A stretch of 44,598 nucleotides of DNA from Rhizomucor pusillus (GCA_900175165.2 FWWN02000605.1:1-44598); one strand, 5' to 3'. Counted from the first letter of the stretch, positions 23,459-34,172 are shown. Program-made: numbers and translations. The notes: generated from the sequence alone by a model not told the origin.

Positions 23459-24405
23459 ATGCCTACATTGCGGAATCCTATCGTCGTTCAGCCTACAGAG
23501 AAACACACAGCTACGGTCATTTGGTTGCATGGGCTAGGCGATTCCGGCCTGGGCTGGCTGTTTCTGGCTGAAGCCTTGGCTGCACAGTTTCCACACGTAA
23601 AATGGGTTTTTCCGAACGCGTAAGCATCATATCTATTTTCGAGCGACATTGTATACTAAGCCATTGTATCAGGCCCATGAAAGCAATTACTGCAAACGAT
23701 AATGTAAAAATGCCGGCGTGGTTCGATATCCTCGGATTTGCTAAGGGTGACTATGAAAAAAGCAGCGTGGATGAAGCCGGCATGCTGGAATCGGTTGAAA
23801 TGGGTACGCCATCGTTCGTATGTATATAGAATGTAGATAACGAGTGAAATTAATTTCGATCATCTACATAACAGTAAACCAGCTAATACTCAAAGAAAGC
23901 GAGACGGACGGCATTCCTACAGACAGGATCCTGCTTGGTGGATTTTCTCAAGGTACATAATAGTACTTTGATTCTTGCTGATGGTAGCTCTGCGTCTAAA
24001 ACTTTAAATGCAAAGGTTGCGTCATAGCTTTGCTTACAGGATGGTCTTCAAAGATCAAGCTCGCTGGTGTCATTGGATGCAGCGGATGGCTTGCTCTTGA
24101 CAAGCGACTTTTCAAGGTAACGATTTAGTTGCAATCGAGAGAGTGCAAATTGATTGATTAATTACTTGCAGATCGTTTCTGATACAAATAAATCAACGCC
24201 GTTCCTGCTGTGCCACGGTCAGCAGGATCCCGTGGTAAAACATTCTTACGGACAGGCTTCCGCCAAGTTCCTAAACAAGGTCGGATACAATGCCACATTC
24301 AAGTCGTACCCGGATCTCGGCCATGCATCGGAACCTAGAGAAATTGCCGACATTGCAGAGTTTATCAAGCAGTGTCTTCCTCCTCAACTCAAGAGTCAGT
24401 TGTAG
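23459..24405 (+). CDS. Acyl-protein thioesterase 1 (lysophospholipase family), 234 aa
   Basis: Alpha/beta-hydrolase that removes palmitoyl groups from S-acylated proteins such as Ras and G-alpha. Exons: 23459-23619, 23673-23803, 23875-23952, 24016-24116, 24172-24405; 705 nt, all junctions in phase. Marks: VIWLHGLGDSGLGW near the N-terminus, WFDILGF, nucleophile Ser122 in GGFSQG (split by intron 3), Asp176 in HGQQDPVV and His208 in PDLGHAS, matching the triad spacing of APT1/APT2. The length equals the family norm. The ATG at 23459 is the first in the frame; there is no ATG in the open stretch before it. The enzyme is expected in the cytosol. Confidence 0.93.
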
Positions 24406-24603
24406 ACTAGCCTCCCCGTACAGTATTTATATTTACCATGTAACAATAATAGTAGAATCATGCATTCGGCAGCTTGACACATTGTGCAACGTTCATGTCG
24501 AGCCCGAAACATACACACTCACTCACACTCAATTTATGCTTTTCGAGAGCTATTGTTTGTCTTTTATTTTCTTCTTCTTCTCGTTTCTTTTTCGGTTTGT
24601 GGC

Positions 24604-25071
24604 ATGGATGACAGCACTGCGAATATTAGCACAACCTTTCCGAAACATCACCTGCAATGGCTCGCTATATTGATACCAGTTGTTGGCGTATTATGGGTCT
24701 ACCTGTGTCTCCGCGTCCGAGACGCACGGCGGGAAAGTGTCAAAGATTACGATGTGGAACGACGCTACGTGACACCGTACTATTATCAAGAACAGCAGCA
24801 GCAGCGTCTATCACCCACGCAGCCGCTCATGGGGTTTACGGAGCCATTGCCTGGTGGTCCACACGTTCACTCTTGGAACAACAGCTCGGTTGCTTTGCAA
24901 AAATTCTATCAACAGCAACTGCGACGTGAGGTCCGGCGCGCTCGGCGAGCGAGGAAGAAGAAGCAGCAAAGAAAAGTGCGAGCACCTCCGCCCGCGTATC
25001 TTGGAGCCACGGCTGCGTCGCCACCTCCACCGCCGTACGAAGATGTTGTGCGAGAGACGAGGTCGCCTTGA
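24604..25071 (+). CDS. Single-pass membrane protein with two PPxY motifs, 155 aa
   Basis: Single exon. One hydrophobic helix lies at about residues 17-36 (LQWLAILIPVVGVLWVYLCL), with an N-glycosylation sequon (NIS) just before it and an Arg-rich stretch after it; this suggests N-terminus out, C-terminus in the cytosol. The cytosolic part has a Tyr/Gln-rich segment, a strongly basic helix (RREVRRARRARKKKQQRK), and a Pro-rich end with two PPxY motifs: PPAY (about 129-132) and PPPY (about 142-145), the latter followed by acidic EDV. PPxY binds the WW domains of Rsp5/NEDD4 ubiquitin ligases, so an Rsp5-adaptor role is a reasonable inference. No family is recognised. Confidence 0.75.
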   Translation: MDDSTANISTTFPKHHLQWLAILIPVVGVLWVYLCLRVRDARRESVKDYDVERRYVTPYYYQEQQQQRLSPTQPLMGFTEPLPGGPHVHSWNNSSVALQKFYQQQLRREVRRARRARKKKQQRKVRAPPPAYLGATAASPPPPPYEDVVRETRSP

Positions 25072-25209
25072 ATTTGTTTTTTTAAATCTATGAAGAGAAA
25101 GAGAGATGGGGGGGAGCTGGGATGCCTTAATGCAAAAAAAAACCAAGCGTGTAATATTTATATTGCTGGAGAAATGTACGTGTATAAATGCAATCGTAAC
25201 TTTTCTACA

Positions 25210-25814
25210 TTAAACAGCCGGTGCGCCAGCATCGGTTAATGCTTGATGTCCCAAATCTACAGTAACGCCATCTCGTTCTCTTGTTATGGTGAACTCTACA
25301 GTGTGCCACTCTTGACCGCGTCTGATCGACGAAAACCGGACTCTGCCTCGCTCTCCTGTATAACATTATCAGGTTTATCAGGTTTATACATCTCCTGTTC
25401 GCCAACTTTTATCCAACGAATATTACCATTTTCGCCAGCAACGTCAAAGGCAATAGCGACTTTGCCTTTCAAGTGGTTTACGGTGCCGGTAATCCATGGC
25501 CACTTGTCTGCATAATCTATCTTGTCGCCCAGCAACTGGGTCACTCGAGGATCATATCGTACCATGAACAGCGTGCCCGTCACCACGCTGCTTGAAAGCC
25601 GCTGGTAGTTGAGCGCAGTAGCAAGACCTCCGATCCACAGTGCACCACCGGCCACTGCGCCTCCAATGTACAATTTCTTTCGCGACTTGGTCGACGGCGC
25701 GTCTGGGAGTTTGCGATCGACAACGCGTGTTGTTGCTGTGCTGTAGTGCTGCTGGTGGTGCAACAAGCATCGTCGTGCGCACCCGAGAATGCTGCGTCGT
25801 GCGGACCGAAACAT
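25210..25814 (-). CDS. COA1: COA1-type cytochrome c oxidase assembly factor, 177 aa
   Basis: Mitochondrial inner-membrane assembly factor for early Cox1 intermediates. Exons 25427-25814 and 25210-25355 are joined in phase 1 by a 71-nt intron. Without splicing the frame ends early at 25296; splicing restores GENGERGRVRFSSIRRGQEW and a C-terminal strand (HTVEFTITRERDGVTVDL). The N-terminus is a clear presequence rich in Arg and lacking acids (MFRSARRSILGCARRCLLHH). One membrane helix follows (LYIGGAVAGGALWIGGLATAL), then the conserved-looking VRYDPRVTQLLGDKIDY and NHLKGKVAIAFDVAGENG. The start lies 97 bp from the divergent AIM18-like gene. Confidence 0.85.
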
Positions 25815-25911
25815 ATTGTTGACAAGGTGTCTGAGCTGGAGGACGAGCGAGCGAGCGGAACAAGGCCTGCTGTATGTCTGTGTGTACGTTTGTGTGTCAC
25901 TCTTTGGGAAA
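25815..25911. promoter_or_regulatory. 97-bp bidirectional promoter between COA1 and the AIM18-like gene
   Basis: Only 97 bp separate the two divergent start codons, so both promoters and 5' leaders must lie here or overlap the neighbour. Both products are mitochondrial. Direct repeats of GAGCGAGC-type and TGTGTG-type sequence are visible, but no known site is recognised. Confidence 0.6.
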
Positions 25912-27099
25912 ATGTTTCGATTCAGTCAGTCATGTCGAGTACTTGCTATTGCTGCTGCGAGAACTGCTAAGCGGCCCATCGCTTGCCGTCAGTATGCATC
26001 TGTTGCGCGTCCCGCTGTCAAGGTAAACGATCGACTAAGAAAGAAGAAGAAAGCCTAAAGTAGAAGACTGAAAGCTGTGACGTGGGGGAAAGCTGCATAA
26101 CTCCAAGTTTGCCGCGTTCGCTGTAAGCGCTGTTTTGGCAGGCACTGCGTACTATGCGTGGCAAATGAACCATCCAGTTATGGCCGAGGCTGCTGCTGCA
26201 GCAACAGCGTACGAGGGAACAGTGGAAGGTACAGGAAAAGGAAAAATAGACAATATTTTTTCTTAACTTGACTCATGCTGACCATTTGCAGAACCGCATA
26301 CCAAGCTAGCGTTTCCTGTGTATTTGCAGACGGGCTCGGAATGGACACGGCTTGTTGGTCTGGGCGTTCGCCAAGTTAGCTTCCTGAACTTGAATGTGTA
26401 TGTGGTTGGTTTGTACATGAAGAGTCAAGATATCGGTGTTGTACGCCAGCTTAAAGGTTTTGAGAAATTCAACAAATCCGAGTTTCTGGCCAAAGAAGAT
26501 CTCGCTCTCGAGCTGCTCAAGCAACCAGTCGATGTCTCTATTCGTATAGGTATTATGCACAGCCATTATTGTTCTTGTATTCGCTGAATTTAACGTATCA
26601 AGTATTCAGTTCCGGTTCGTTCCACAAACACGCAGCATTTACGAGACGGCTTTACACGATCACTGCTGCAACGCATGCATAACCAGTCCGAGGACATGAC
26701 TGAAGAGCAGGAACGCGAGATTATGAAAGCTATCCAAGAATTCAAGAGTAATTTCCCTTCTGCGAAGGTTAAGAAAGGCGCAGAGTTTGTATTCACAAAG
26801 AACCGTGATGGCTATCTCGAAATGGAGTTTGAGGTATTCAGAAGCGTACTAACGTCTCAGAATCCCGTTACGATTATTGACACATTATTTCCCAGGGAAA
26901 GCAAATGGGCACCGTAAAGAACACTTGGTTGGCCATCAATTTCTTCATGGGGTATCTCAATCCAACTCAACCAGCAAGTGAATACGTAAGTTCCCTCCTC
27001 CTTTGCAACAATCATCCGACCGTCGCTATTGATCATCAAACATTCTGTATACAGGCAAGACAAAGCATTGCAGATGGGTTCCAAGAGTTGTTCAAGTAA
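25912..27099 (+). CDS. AIM18-like mitochondrial protein of the chalcone-isomerase fold, 287 aa
   Basis: Exons: 25912-26022, 26093-26228, 26292-26549, 26610-26833, 26896-26985, 27055-27099; 864 nt in frame. The N-terminus is an Arg/Ala-rich presequence (MFRFSQSCRVLAIAAARTA), followed by a membrane helix (FAAFAVSAVLAGTAYYAW). The rest fits the chalcone-isomerase-like domain of fungal AIM18/AIM46: LVGLGVRQVSFLNLNVYVVG, LYMKSQDIG, a middle block VPVRSTNTQHLRDGF, and GTVKNTWLAINFFMGYL near the end. These proteins lack a known enzymatic role in fungi. The acceptor of intron 1 is ambiguous (26092 or 26107, a 5-residue difference). The stop lies 34 bp from the convergent proteasome gene. Confidence 0.88.
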
Positions 27100-27133
27100 A
27101 GAGATATTCGGTATACAAAAGAAAGAAGATGCA

Positions 27134-27788
27134 TTACAGCTCAATTTCCTTGATGCCATCCTTGGAAATAACCTTGACCATAAACTTTGGCAAATTTACA
27201 ATGAAACGAGTCTTGAGTTCCTGAATACATTTGCGTAGCAAATCCTTGGCCTCTTCCAAATCCATATCTGGGTAATGGTAACGATCCATCAACGATGTAC
27301 AAAAGTAAGCACCGTATCCCTGTGCTCCGTAAGGTAAAGATGCCATGGCACCCAAGTAATCGATCCAGAATAACTCGGGTTTGTCCTGCTTTGTGTCATA
27401 TCCTCCAATCAACATATTGACGGCATATGGGTGCTAAATGTATAATTGCTCAGTTATTATCATTGCTGGATACATATACACTCCTTCTTGTCGTCCACGT
27501 TACCCGGCTTCGCAGTGAATCAGCAAGCTCTCGTCGCGTGAATGTGGCAGCTGCCTTGGGACTGAGGTCGATGCCGTTGCGAATCTTGTAGAGCTTGATG
27601 TTACGTTGGATATATTCTGCAAAGTTGACTGTGTCGCCTGGCTCGCCCGAGAACATCATTACTGTGTGGTCATTCAAGTCGCGAGACTTGTCTTCTGTGC
27701 CTTTCATAACAACAATGCTGCGCGCTGAAGTTGTGTCTGCTGCTACGAGCGTAAAGTCCTTGCCAGTGATTCCGAATAAGCACTCCAT
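27134..27788 (-). CDS. PRE1: 20S proteasome subunit beta-4 (PSMB2/Pre1), 194 aa
   Basis: Non-catalytic beta subunit of the 20S core, made without a cleaved propeptide. Exons 27504-27788 and 27134-27433 join in phase 0 across a 70-nt intron, giving SLRSR joined to HPYAVNMLIGGYD. Family marks: the N-terminus MECLFGITGKDFTLVAADT with no catalytic Thr after a propeptide, the block SGEPGDTVNFAEYIQRNIKL, and LFWIDYLGAMASLPYGAQGY. The length matches yeast Pre1 (198 aa). It is tail to tail with the AIM18-like gene and divergent from NAC-alpha. Confidence 0.95.
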
Positions 27789-27977
27789 AATAACAGAGAA
27801 AGAAAGAAAGATACACGTATTATCGGCGCGTGTGGCATGCCAGGCGCTTGCGTGTCCTCACAGTAGTCGGAAGTTCAAAATTGCCAGAGATGGAGCCTGG
27901 TCAAGCAAACCCCACTTTCAGGATTGGAGAACACCCTCCAGTCCGAAGAAGAGTTCCCTCTCTTTCGTTAATTGAAT

Positions 27978-28080
27978 GTAAGTTGATTAGATGCATGAGA
28001 ATGGCGAGGAGGATACGAGAAGCTAGATGATGGATGAACGTCAAAATCGACCGTGACGCTGACGGATGGATTCGACGTAG
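27978..28080 (+). other. Probable 5' UTR intron of the NAC-alpha gene
   Basis: A strong GTAAGT donor at 27978 and a CTGAC-type branch site lead to an acceptor CGTAG that ends exactly one base before the ATG at 28081. Leader introns ending at the start codon are known in highly expressed fungal genes. This is inferred from splice signals only; transcript data would settle it. Confidence 0.5.
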
Positions 28081-28821
28081 ATGTCTGCCCAAGTCGACGA
28101 GAAGCCCGTGGAGCAAAAGCCTGTCTCTGTTGAGGAAGTTCCTGAAGAGACCCCCGCCGCCACCACCACCACCACCACTGAACAGCAACCCGAGCCCGAA
28201 GCCGCCCCTGCTGTCGAAACCCCTCAGTCTCGCGGCGAAAAGAAGGCTCGCAAAGCCATCCTCAGTCTTGGCTTGAAGCATGTCCCCGGCATCACCCGCG
28301 TTACCTTCACGCGTGCCCGCGGCGTACGTTTCAATGGAAATGCCAACGTTGAACCATACGTATATACTGACAACATTCGCATATAGATTGTCTTCGCTAT
28401 TGGCAGACCCGAAGTTTACAAGAGCAGCAATTCGGACACCTACATTGTCTTTGGCGAAGTCCAGGTTGAAGACATGCGTGCCCGCGCTCAGGCCGCCGCC
28501 GCCCAGCAGCTCGCCGCCGAAGCCGCGGCTAAGGCTGAAGAGACCGAGGCAAACGCTCCTTCCACCGTTGCCGCTGAGGCCGCTCCCGAGGAGGAGGACG
28601 ACGGCGAGGAAGTTGACGCCACTGGTGTTGAGGAGAAGGATATCGAGTTGGTCGTCACCCAGGCTAACGTTTCCCGCAACAAGGCCATCAAGGCTTTGAA
28701 GAACAACAACAACGACATTGTCAACGCCATCATGGTAAGAAGAAGAACAAGAGCAGAAGTGTTAAAGTATCTTTAATATTAACGGCTGCTGCGTTTGTTC
28801 CTGCAGGAACTGACTATGTAA
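28081..28821 (+). CDS. EGD2: Nascent polypeptide-associated complex subunit alpha (NAC-alpha), 201 aa
   Basis: Ribosome-associated chaperone subunit that pairs with beta-NAC at the tunnel exit. Exons: 28081-28323, 28387-28734 and a 15-nt last exon 28807-28821 (ELTM); 606 nt in frame. The N-terminus is acidic and Thr/Glu-rich, with a CAC-repeat run encoding TTTTTT. The NAC domain follows: [32 protein letters not shown] joined to [20 protein letters not shown], then an Ala-rich hinge. The C-terminal UBA domain is [33 protein letters not shown]. Codon use is markedly C-ending compared with its neighbours, as expected for strong expression. Confidence 0.96.
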
Positions 28822-29016
28822 AAAGACAAAAACAAAATTGACGGTCGATGATTCACAACGCAATGTTTTAACGAAACAACCCAAAAAAAGTTTGAATACT
28901 ATAAACAACCGCCATGTTTTGACCTCAGCATGCTTTCTTGGTATCAACGTTTCTTTTTGTGTGTACTGGCTTTTGAGAAGGGGAATCGAGAATTAGGTGT
29001 TCGAGCGCTACTGCTG

Positions 29017-30081
29017 CTACTTGTACAATCGTATTTCGAGCTGTGTTTTTACATGCGTAAGAACATAGTCGCCGAGAGAGCGGGTGTAATTTGACTTACA
29101 AAAAGGAAAGCTGACCGCACCGGATCTGCGATGAAAGCGCCCTGCGGTTGATACACCTGGGTATTTTGCTGATCAATGTAATGCCTGAGATGTCTGATCG
29201 TCTATTATTCAATGCGGGTTACTACTCGATGAAACACCGTGCTCGGATATCAGCAACTGAAAATTACCCGTTGGTAATGTGTTGTAACCAACATTGGCCA
29301 TATGTACAACGTCAAGCATTCCATGATATTGTCAAACATATTGTTAGATAGCTTTTCGGCTCGCAACATGGTATCGTTGATGTGTTCTATGGTCGCCACA
29401 AAGTCCTGCTCGCTTATCTAGGGAACGGCATTGTAAATAAATACGGAAAGGTTCTTAGGCCAATGTCTTGTTCTTGCACTAACCCGACCGTCGAGTTCCT
29501 TTGGGTATTCTGTGCTGAATCTCGTCACCCCGTCACCAAGGCTGTAATCTCGTTCTATGCGAATGATTCTATGCAGCATTCGGTTGTCGGAATGAAACTC
29601 CATGACATTGTGAGGGTTTGCCGGCAAGGTAGATCCGCCTGGGGGAAGGTAAGCAAAAGGAGAAGAGGAAGTAAGAAAAAGAGAAAAGAAAGTAATAATA
29701 AGGTTACTGGGAGGTGCGGGGGGATGGGCAGCTAGCTATCTACCTACCTGTTATATTAGTTGCAGCAGCTTTTTTCTCGCAGATTATGTCGGGTCGATTT
29801 TCGATTTTATGCGAGTGGTGCTGTTGCCCAGGAGGAGGCATTAGCTCCAGGGGGATGCTTCCAAGAGAACGTGCTTTGCGATGCCGTATGTTGTTTGTCG
29901 TTGCTGTTGTTGCGCTCGAGTAGCCGCTGATGATGCTAGAAGTCGAGTACCGCCGCATGTATCCATTTTTCTTGTTGATCATGCCTCCAAATGGATGCTT
30001 GTAGAATAAACAGCTATCAGTGTATCTGTGATAAAATATGCCGAGTGAACTCTTGACATCGTCAGTCTCTGCAACTGTCAT
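29017..30081 (-). CDS. ERF4: ERF4/GOLGA7-type palmitoyltransferase subunit, 5 exons, 254 aa
   Basis: Partner of the Erf2 DHHC enzyme that palmitoylates Ras at the ER/Golgi. Exons: 29748-30081, 29484-29638, 29268-29417, 29100-29201, 29017-29040 (24 nt); 765 nt in frame. No single long frame shows it. The joined protein has the Erf4 core: MLHRIIRIERDYSLGDGVTR, FSTEYPKELDGR joined to ISEQDFVATIEHINDTM, then ECLTLYIWPMLVTTHYQR, YIDQQNTQVYQPQGAFIADP and LFLEIRLYK. The first ~110 residues are poorly conserved in type and Ser/Thr-rich, with a Pro/His segment. Introns are 59-109 nt. A CT-rich leader precedes the ATG. It is convergent with NAC-alpha (195 bp between stops). Confidence 0.9.
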
Positions 30082-30650
30082 TGTTTTTTGGCAAGCAAAC
30101 AAATCAAAAAGGGAAAAAAAGAGAAGAAGAGAAAATGTTCAACCTTTTTCTCCTCTTGAAATGCCTCGCTTTTTCCATGCATCTCCAGAATGCATTCGTG
30201 CAACCTCGAGCTGTGAGACCAAAATCTAAGAGCTTCCACGGCCATGGACCTCAATTGTTTGCTACGTTTTGTCCAAATGAAAAGTAACAAAGTTGCATAA
30301 TCATATCACAGACTGGTATGTCCCAATTGCGAGATTGAAGGCTTGCAGCAGCTATCTGATTTGGGTTGCTCAACATTGCGCCTTTACCACGTGGCATGTA
30401 ACTTTAAGCGACAAGAGCCCAGCAGCAGCACTCCTGTGGAACGAACCTCTCAGAAATTTGGTGATTGCAGCAAGACAGTCACTGGGATTCTAATTAACTA
30501 CAAGACCCTTTCTGTATTTAGGCTATGGACAAGATTGGTAATGACCCGCAAAGTTTCTAGCAGAGAGACACATGCATTGTTTATTTGTGTTTGCAAGTCA
30601 GTGACTATGGATACATCTGCAAAGGAAGACCAGCTCCGTAAGATAGCATT
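30082..30650. other. Intergenic region between ERF4 start and chitinase end
   Basis: This 569-bp stretch separates two minus-strand genes. The part next to ERF4 (30105-30140) is purine-rich on the plus strand, a CT-rich leader for ERF4. Short open frames here have no family signature. No RNA or repeat seen. Confidence 0.5.
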
Positions 30651-32215
30651 TTAGCAATTGGATCCCTTTACCGATTCTATCCATAAAATATAAGTGGCGG
30701 CTCTTGAGATTTGCAATCGTAATTTGAATATGTACTTACCAGTTCTTATTTTGTAAACTTCATTGAGGAGTTCTCCATTCTTGGAATCCTCGTCCACTGA
30801 CCAGACCATGATACCGCCCAATCCTTTGCAGGCTGCATACTTGACTTTGACAGCAATAGATTGAGGATCGTCGTACGATATGAAAGTCTTGTTAGATGGA
30901 TTAAAAAGCCAAGGAGTTTGAGTGGTATTGTCCCAGCGACGGATCCAAGGAGATGCAGCTGTTGTAGGCGTCTTGAGAATGCCTTGGGATCTCAGGTTTC
31001 CGTAGCGCCAAATTCCAGATAGACCGCCGGGATCCTTGCTGCAGTGTGGGTCTTGCCAGTATGCATCGTTAGAGTCACCCTTTGGCGGTTTTGATTGGAC
31101 TTGGGGCTGGTACTGGTTCGTTTTTGTCATATCAACAGTGACAGCTATTCGGAAACACACGATGAATATTGAAAATAAAAAGATTTGATGCGAGAGTTAT
31201 CATACTTACTGGTGGAGCGACCGTAAAATGGAATACCAGGGCAAATCTTTTCATATGGCATACCAGCTTCCTTCCAGTTTTCGATGGCAGAAACGAAACT
31301 GTCAGCATCACCGTGTCCAGGTTCAAAGTTGAAAGGAGAGTTCGGTCCAGAAGTGGTGTTCCATGCGCCATTGATATCATACGTCATGATGTTGACCCGA
31401 TCAAATACTTTTGCAAACTCGGATACATCCTTCATGTTACCGGAGGGAGTAATGAATGTACGAACGTGCACTGCAGCTGTAAGTTCCTTCTTGCCACCTT
31501 CCTTGGACGCACCATCCAGAGCTTCTCGAAGTTCTTGGAGCATTGTGAGGAAGTTCTTGGTATCATCCTTTTCATTGACGACATTGCATCCGGCTTGATT
31601 GTCTGAACTGGCAGGATACTCCCAATCGATATCGATACCATCAATGCCATACTTGTTTATTTGGTCGGTACACCACTTTATAAAGGTCTTGCGCGATGAC
31701 GCGTCGGCGGCCATTGCACTTGGGAAAAAGAAATCATCATTTCGTCGGCTTTGGGAATATAAAAAGTGCCATATGTACATTGTAACCTTTACCTAAAGTT
31801 GATCGATCCACTCCAACCGCCGACCGAGATGAGTACCTTTGCGTTCTTGGCATGTGCCGCCTTGACCAGTTCAGGAAGTTGGGTTTCCACTTGCTGCGGA
31901 TCGGTCCATTCCGGAGTGCTACCTTTGATGAGAATTGCGAACGCGTAATTGATATGCGTGTACTTTGAGAAATCAATGTTGCTAACTGGCCATTTTTGGT
32001 ACAACCCTGCGATTTACAGACAAGTGTTAACATATATATAGGAGCCTACCAAGCGAACGATGATGATACTTGCAGTTGGGGAAGTATCCCACAATAACCT
32101 TGCCGTCACTTTTGCCAGAAGAGCCACCAGTGGAGTTTGATGATGGAACAGCTTGAGAGCTGCACACGGCTGCCAGAGCCAGCAGGAAGCAGGTAATGAA
32201 CGGCAGGAGACGCAT
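30651..32215 (-). CDS. Secreted GH18 chitinase, 431 aa
   Basis: Endo- or exochitinase acting on wall chitin after secretion. Exons: 32074-32215, 31793-32006, 31210-31718, 30740-31144, 30651-30676. A signal peptide (MRLLPFITCFLLALAAVCSS) and a Ser/Gly linker precede the TIM barrel. Marks: GYFPNW joined to LYQKWPV, KYTHINYAFAIL, KVLISVGGWSGS, the catalytic DGIDIDWEYP (general acid Glu152), VNIMTYDINGAWN, PFYGRS and GGIMVWSVDEDS. Intron 1 (32007-32073) starts with GCAAGT; that GC donor alone rebuilds the conserved Trp48. A GT alternative at about 32054 would insert a non-family loop. The last intron (30677-30739) keeps the same frame, so reading through adds 21 residues. No chitin-binding domain is seen. 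Expected function is wall remodelling. Confidence 0.92.
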
Positions 32216-33119
32216 CTAAGACTTCAGTGTACGTACAGAAGAAAAAAGACGAGGAAGGGACTTTGGAAAGAGTTCCGCTTTTTATACTGAAACTGTCGCT
32301 TACGACAGACGCTTGATTTTGTCCGGGTAATTGGATGACGGAACCTGATCTCCGGATTCAGGGGAAGGAAACAATGATTATCTCATTACTGCAATATTTG
32401 TGAATACATATCGCAAAGAATGCGATGGTCACAAGGAAAACTTCATTACTTAAAGTTATTGTCTCCTTTCACAAGACTGTTCCTTTAAAATGACGCCTGA
32501 ATAATAAGACTCATTGCATAACATTGTATGCCCATATTATCATCGCATACAGAGAGATGCGGTTTGTTTGTGGATCTACTATGGCTTCCTAAAGATGTTG
32601 CCAATGGAATTCATATCATACATATGCATTGTAATGAAGGATATATCCAAATTGAGTGCAAGTGAGTACTTCTATAATGCATTAGCGGTGAGAAAATCAG
32701 CCATGGAGGACATCATTTCTTGAGTGGGAATCCACAGAACTCGGTTAAGCGATTTTCGTTTTATTCTACCGCGTATAGGTGCAGAATGTGTTGATATCAA
32801 TAGGGAGCGAAACTGTATTTTTTATAAAACTTTAAACAGTACAAGGAGTTTGCTCGTACCCAAACTAATTGAACTTGAGTGTGCGATGTAAAGTATGGAA
32901 ACCATTGCAAAGGCAGGATTGGGATGCTTGTCAGAGTTTGTGAACAAAAAGGTTGTCACGAACGAATACCTTGATAAGGTATATCTACGTTTATCGCTAC
33001 GCAGACCGAGCGAATTATACATAGAGATACCAGCCAAGTGCTCTGGATCAACCGCCAACAGCTGAGTCCCACTATATTCAACTTTCTCAGGCTTGCTTGG
33101 GTGGCGTTCTCTTTTTACC
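32216..33119. other. Divergent intergenic region, chitinase and purine nucleoside phosphorylase
   Basis: This 904-bp region holds the promoters of two divergent genes. It has a TATA box near the chitinase end and a CT-rich tract (TTCTCTTTTTACC) right before the PNP start. Two short open frames (32514-32723 plus; 32822-33130 minus) have no recognisable domain. No RNA gene seen. Confidence 0.5.
32279..32286 (-). promoter_or_regulatory. TATA box of the chitinase gene
   Basis: On the minus strand TATAAAAA lies about 64 bp upstream of the chitinase ATG, followed by a CT-rich leader. The position suits a TATA element of a regulated gene. Confidence 0.5.
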
Positions 33120-34172
33120 ATGAGCACCACGATCAGCGAATCTACTTACACCAGCGCCAGCAACTTCCTCCAGGAACAGGTTCCGGAAGACTTTAAGAAT
33201 GTGCGGCTAGGCATCATTTGTGGATCAGGCCTCGGTGGTCTGGTGGATACTATAGAGCAATCGACAAAGATCGAATTTCAATACAGCCAGATTCCCGGTT
33301 TCGTGACAAGCACAGGTAAAGGACGGGGTACCTCGACATGGATAGTGAGGCAGAGAGACGATTGAGAGACTTACAGCAGCTGGCTATTCATAGTTGCGGG
33401 CCATTCTGGCAAGCTAGTATTTGGATACCTGGGCGAATCACGCACGCCCACTGTTTTTATGGTTGGCCGGTTCCACCTTTACGAAGGACACTCTGTGCAA
33501 GAATGCACTTTCCCTGTTCGTGTCATGAAATTACTCGGCGTCGAAGTGCTGGTGGTAACCAATGCTTGCGGCGCACTCACAGACAAGCTTAAAGTTGGCG
33601 ATATCATGGTTATCAACGATCACTTGTCTCTCGCTGCCATGACGGGCCTCAACCCGCTCCGTGGACCCAACATTGACATGTTTGGACCTCGATTCCCTCC
33701 CGTCTCGGACGCATACACCTATTCCCTAAGAAAGCTGGCATTCCGCGCCGCATTTGAAGCAGGCATCAAGGTAGATGATATTCAAGAAGGAGTCTATGCA
33801 TACGTCTCTGGTCCTTCCTACGAAAGTCGCACAGAAGCCCGTGTCTTGGCCATGATGGGAGCAGACGTTGTTGGCATGTCAACGGTCCCCGAGGTAATCG
33901 TTGCACGGCATGCAGGTATCAAGGTCCTTGGCCTGAGCTTGATCACAAATCCAGTCGTCACTGCTCGAGGAAAGGATGCCAAGAAAGAGGTCATGACCGA
34001 GTTGGGCATAAAGACTGTCGTGGATGCTGAGATTGATACAGAACTCATAAAAGCCGACCATCAAGAAGTACTGGAAGCCAGCGCAAAGCGAGCTGACGAT
34101 ATGCAGAGGATGGTCAAGATATTTGCAGACTTGTTGAACAAGGAAACAAACGGCGCCGTAAAGGCTAATTAA
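33120..34172 (+). CDS. PNP1: Purine nucleoside phosphorylase, 324 aa
   Basis: Trimeric PNP that cleaves (deoxy)inosine and guanosine with phosphate for purine salvage in the cytosol. Exons 33120-33315 and 33394-34172 join in phase 1 (78-nt intron), giving GFVTST then VAGHSGKLVFGYL. Marks: the phosphate loop GIICGSGLGGL (about 31-41), VAGHSG, MVGRFHLYEGHS, VTNACGAL, the base-binding YVSGPSYESRTEARVLAMMG, VGMSTVPEVIVARH, and LSLITNPVV. The protein is somewhat longer than the human enzyme (289 aa) because of short N- and C-terminal extensions. It is single-copy in this window, without linked purine genes. Confidence 0.95.

Noticed and set aside
30498..30616. Alternative last chitinase exon after a 123-nt intron
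   Set aside because: The TTTGCAG acceptor is good, but the tail it adds is unlike chitinases, and the 63-nt intron ending at 30677 fits the local intron size better.
32822..33130. 102-codon minus-strand frame before PNP
   Set aside because: It overlaps the PNP start region, begins without good context and has no domain.
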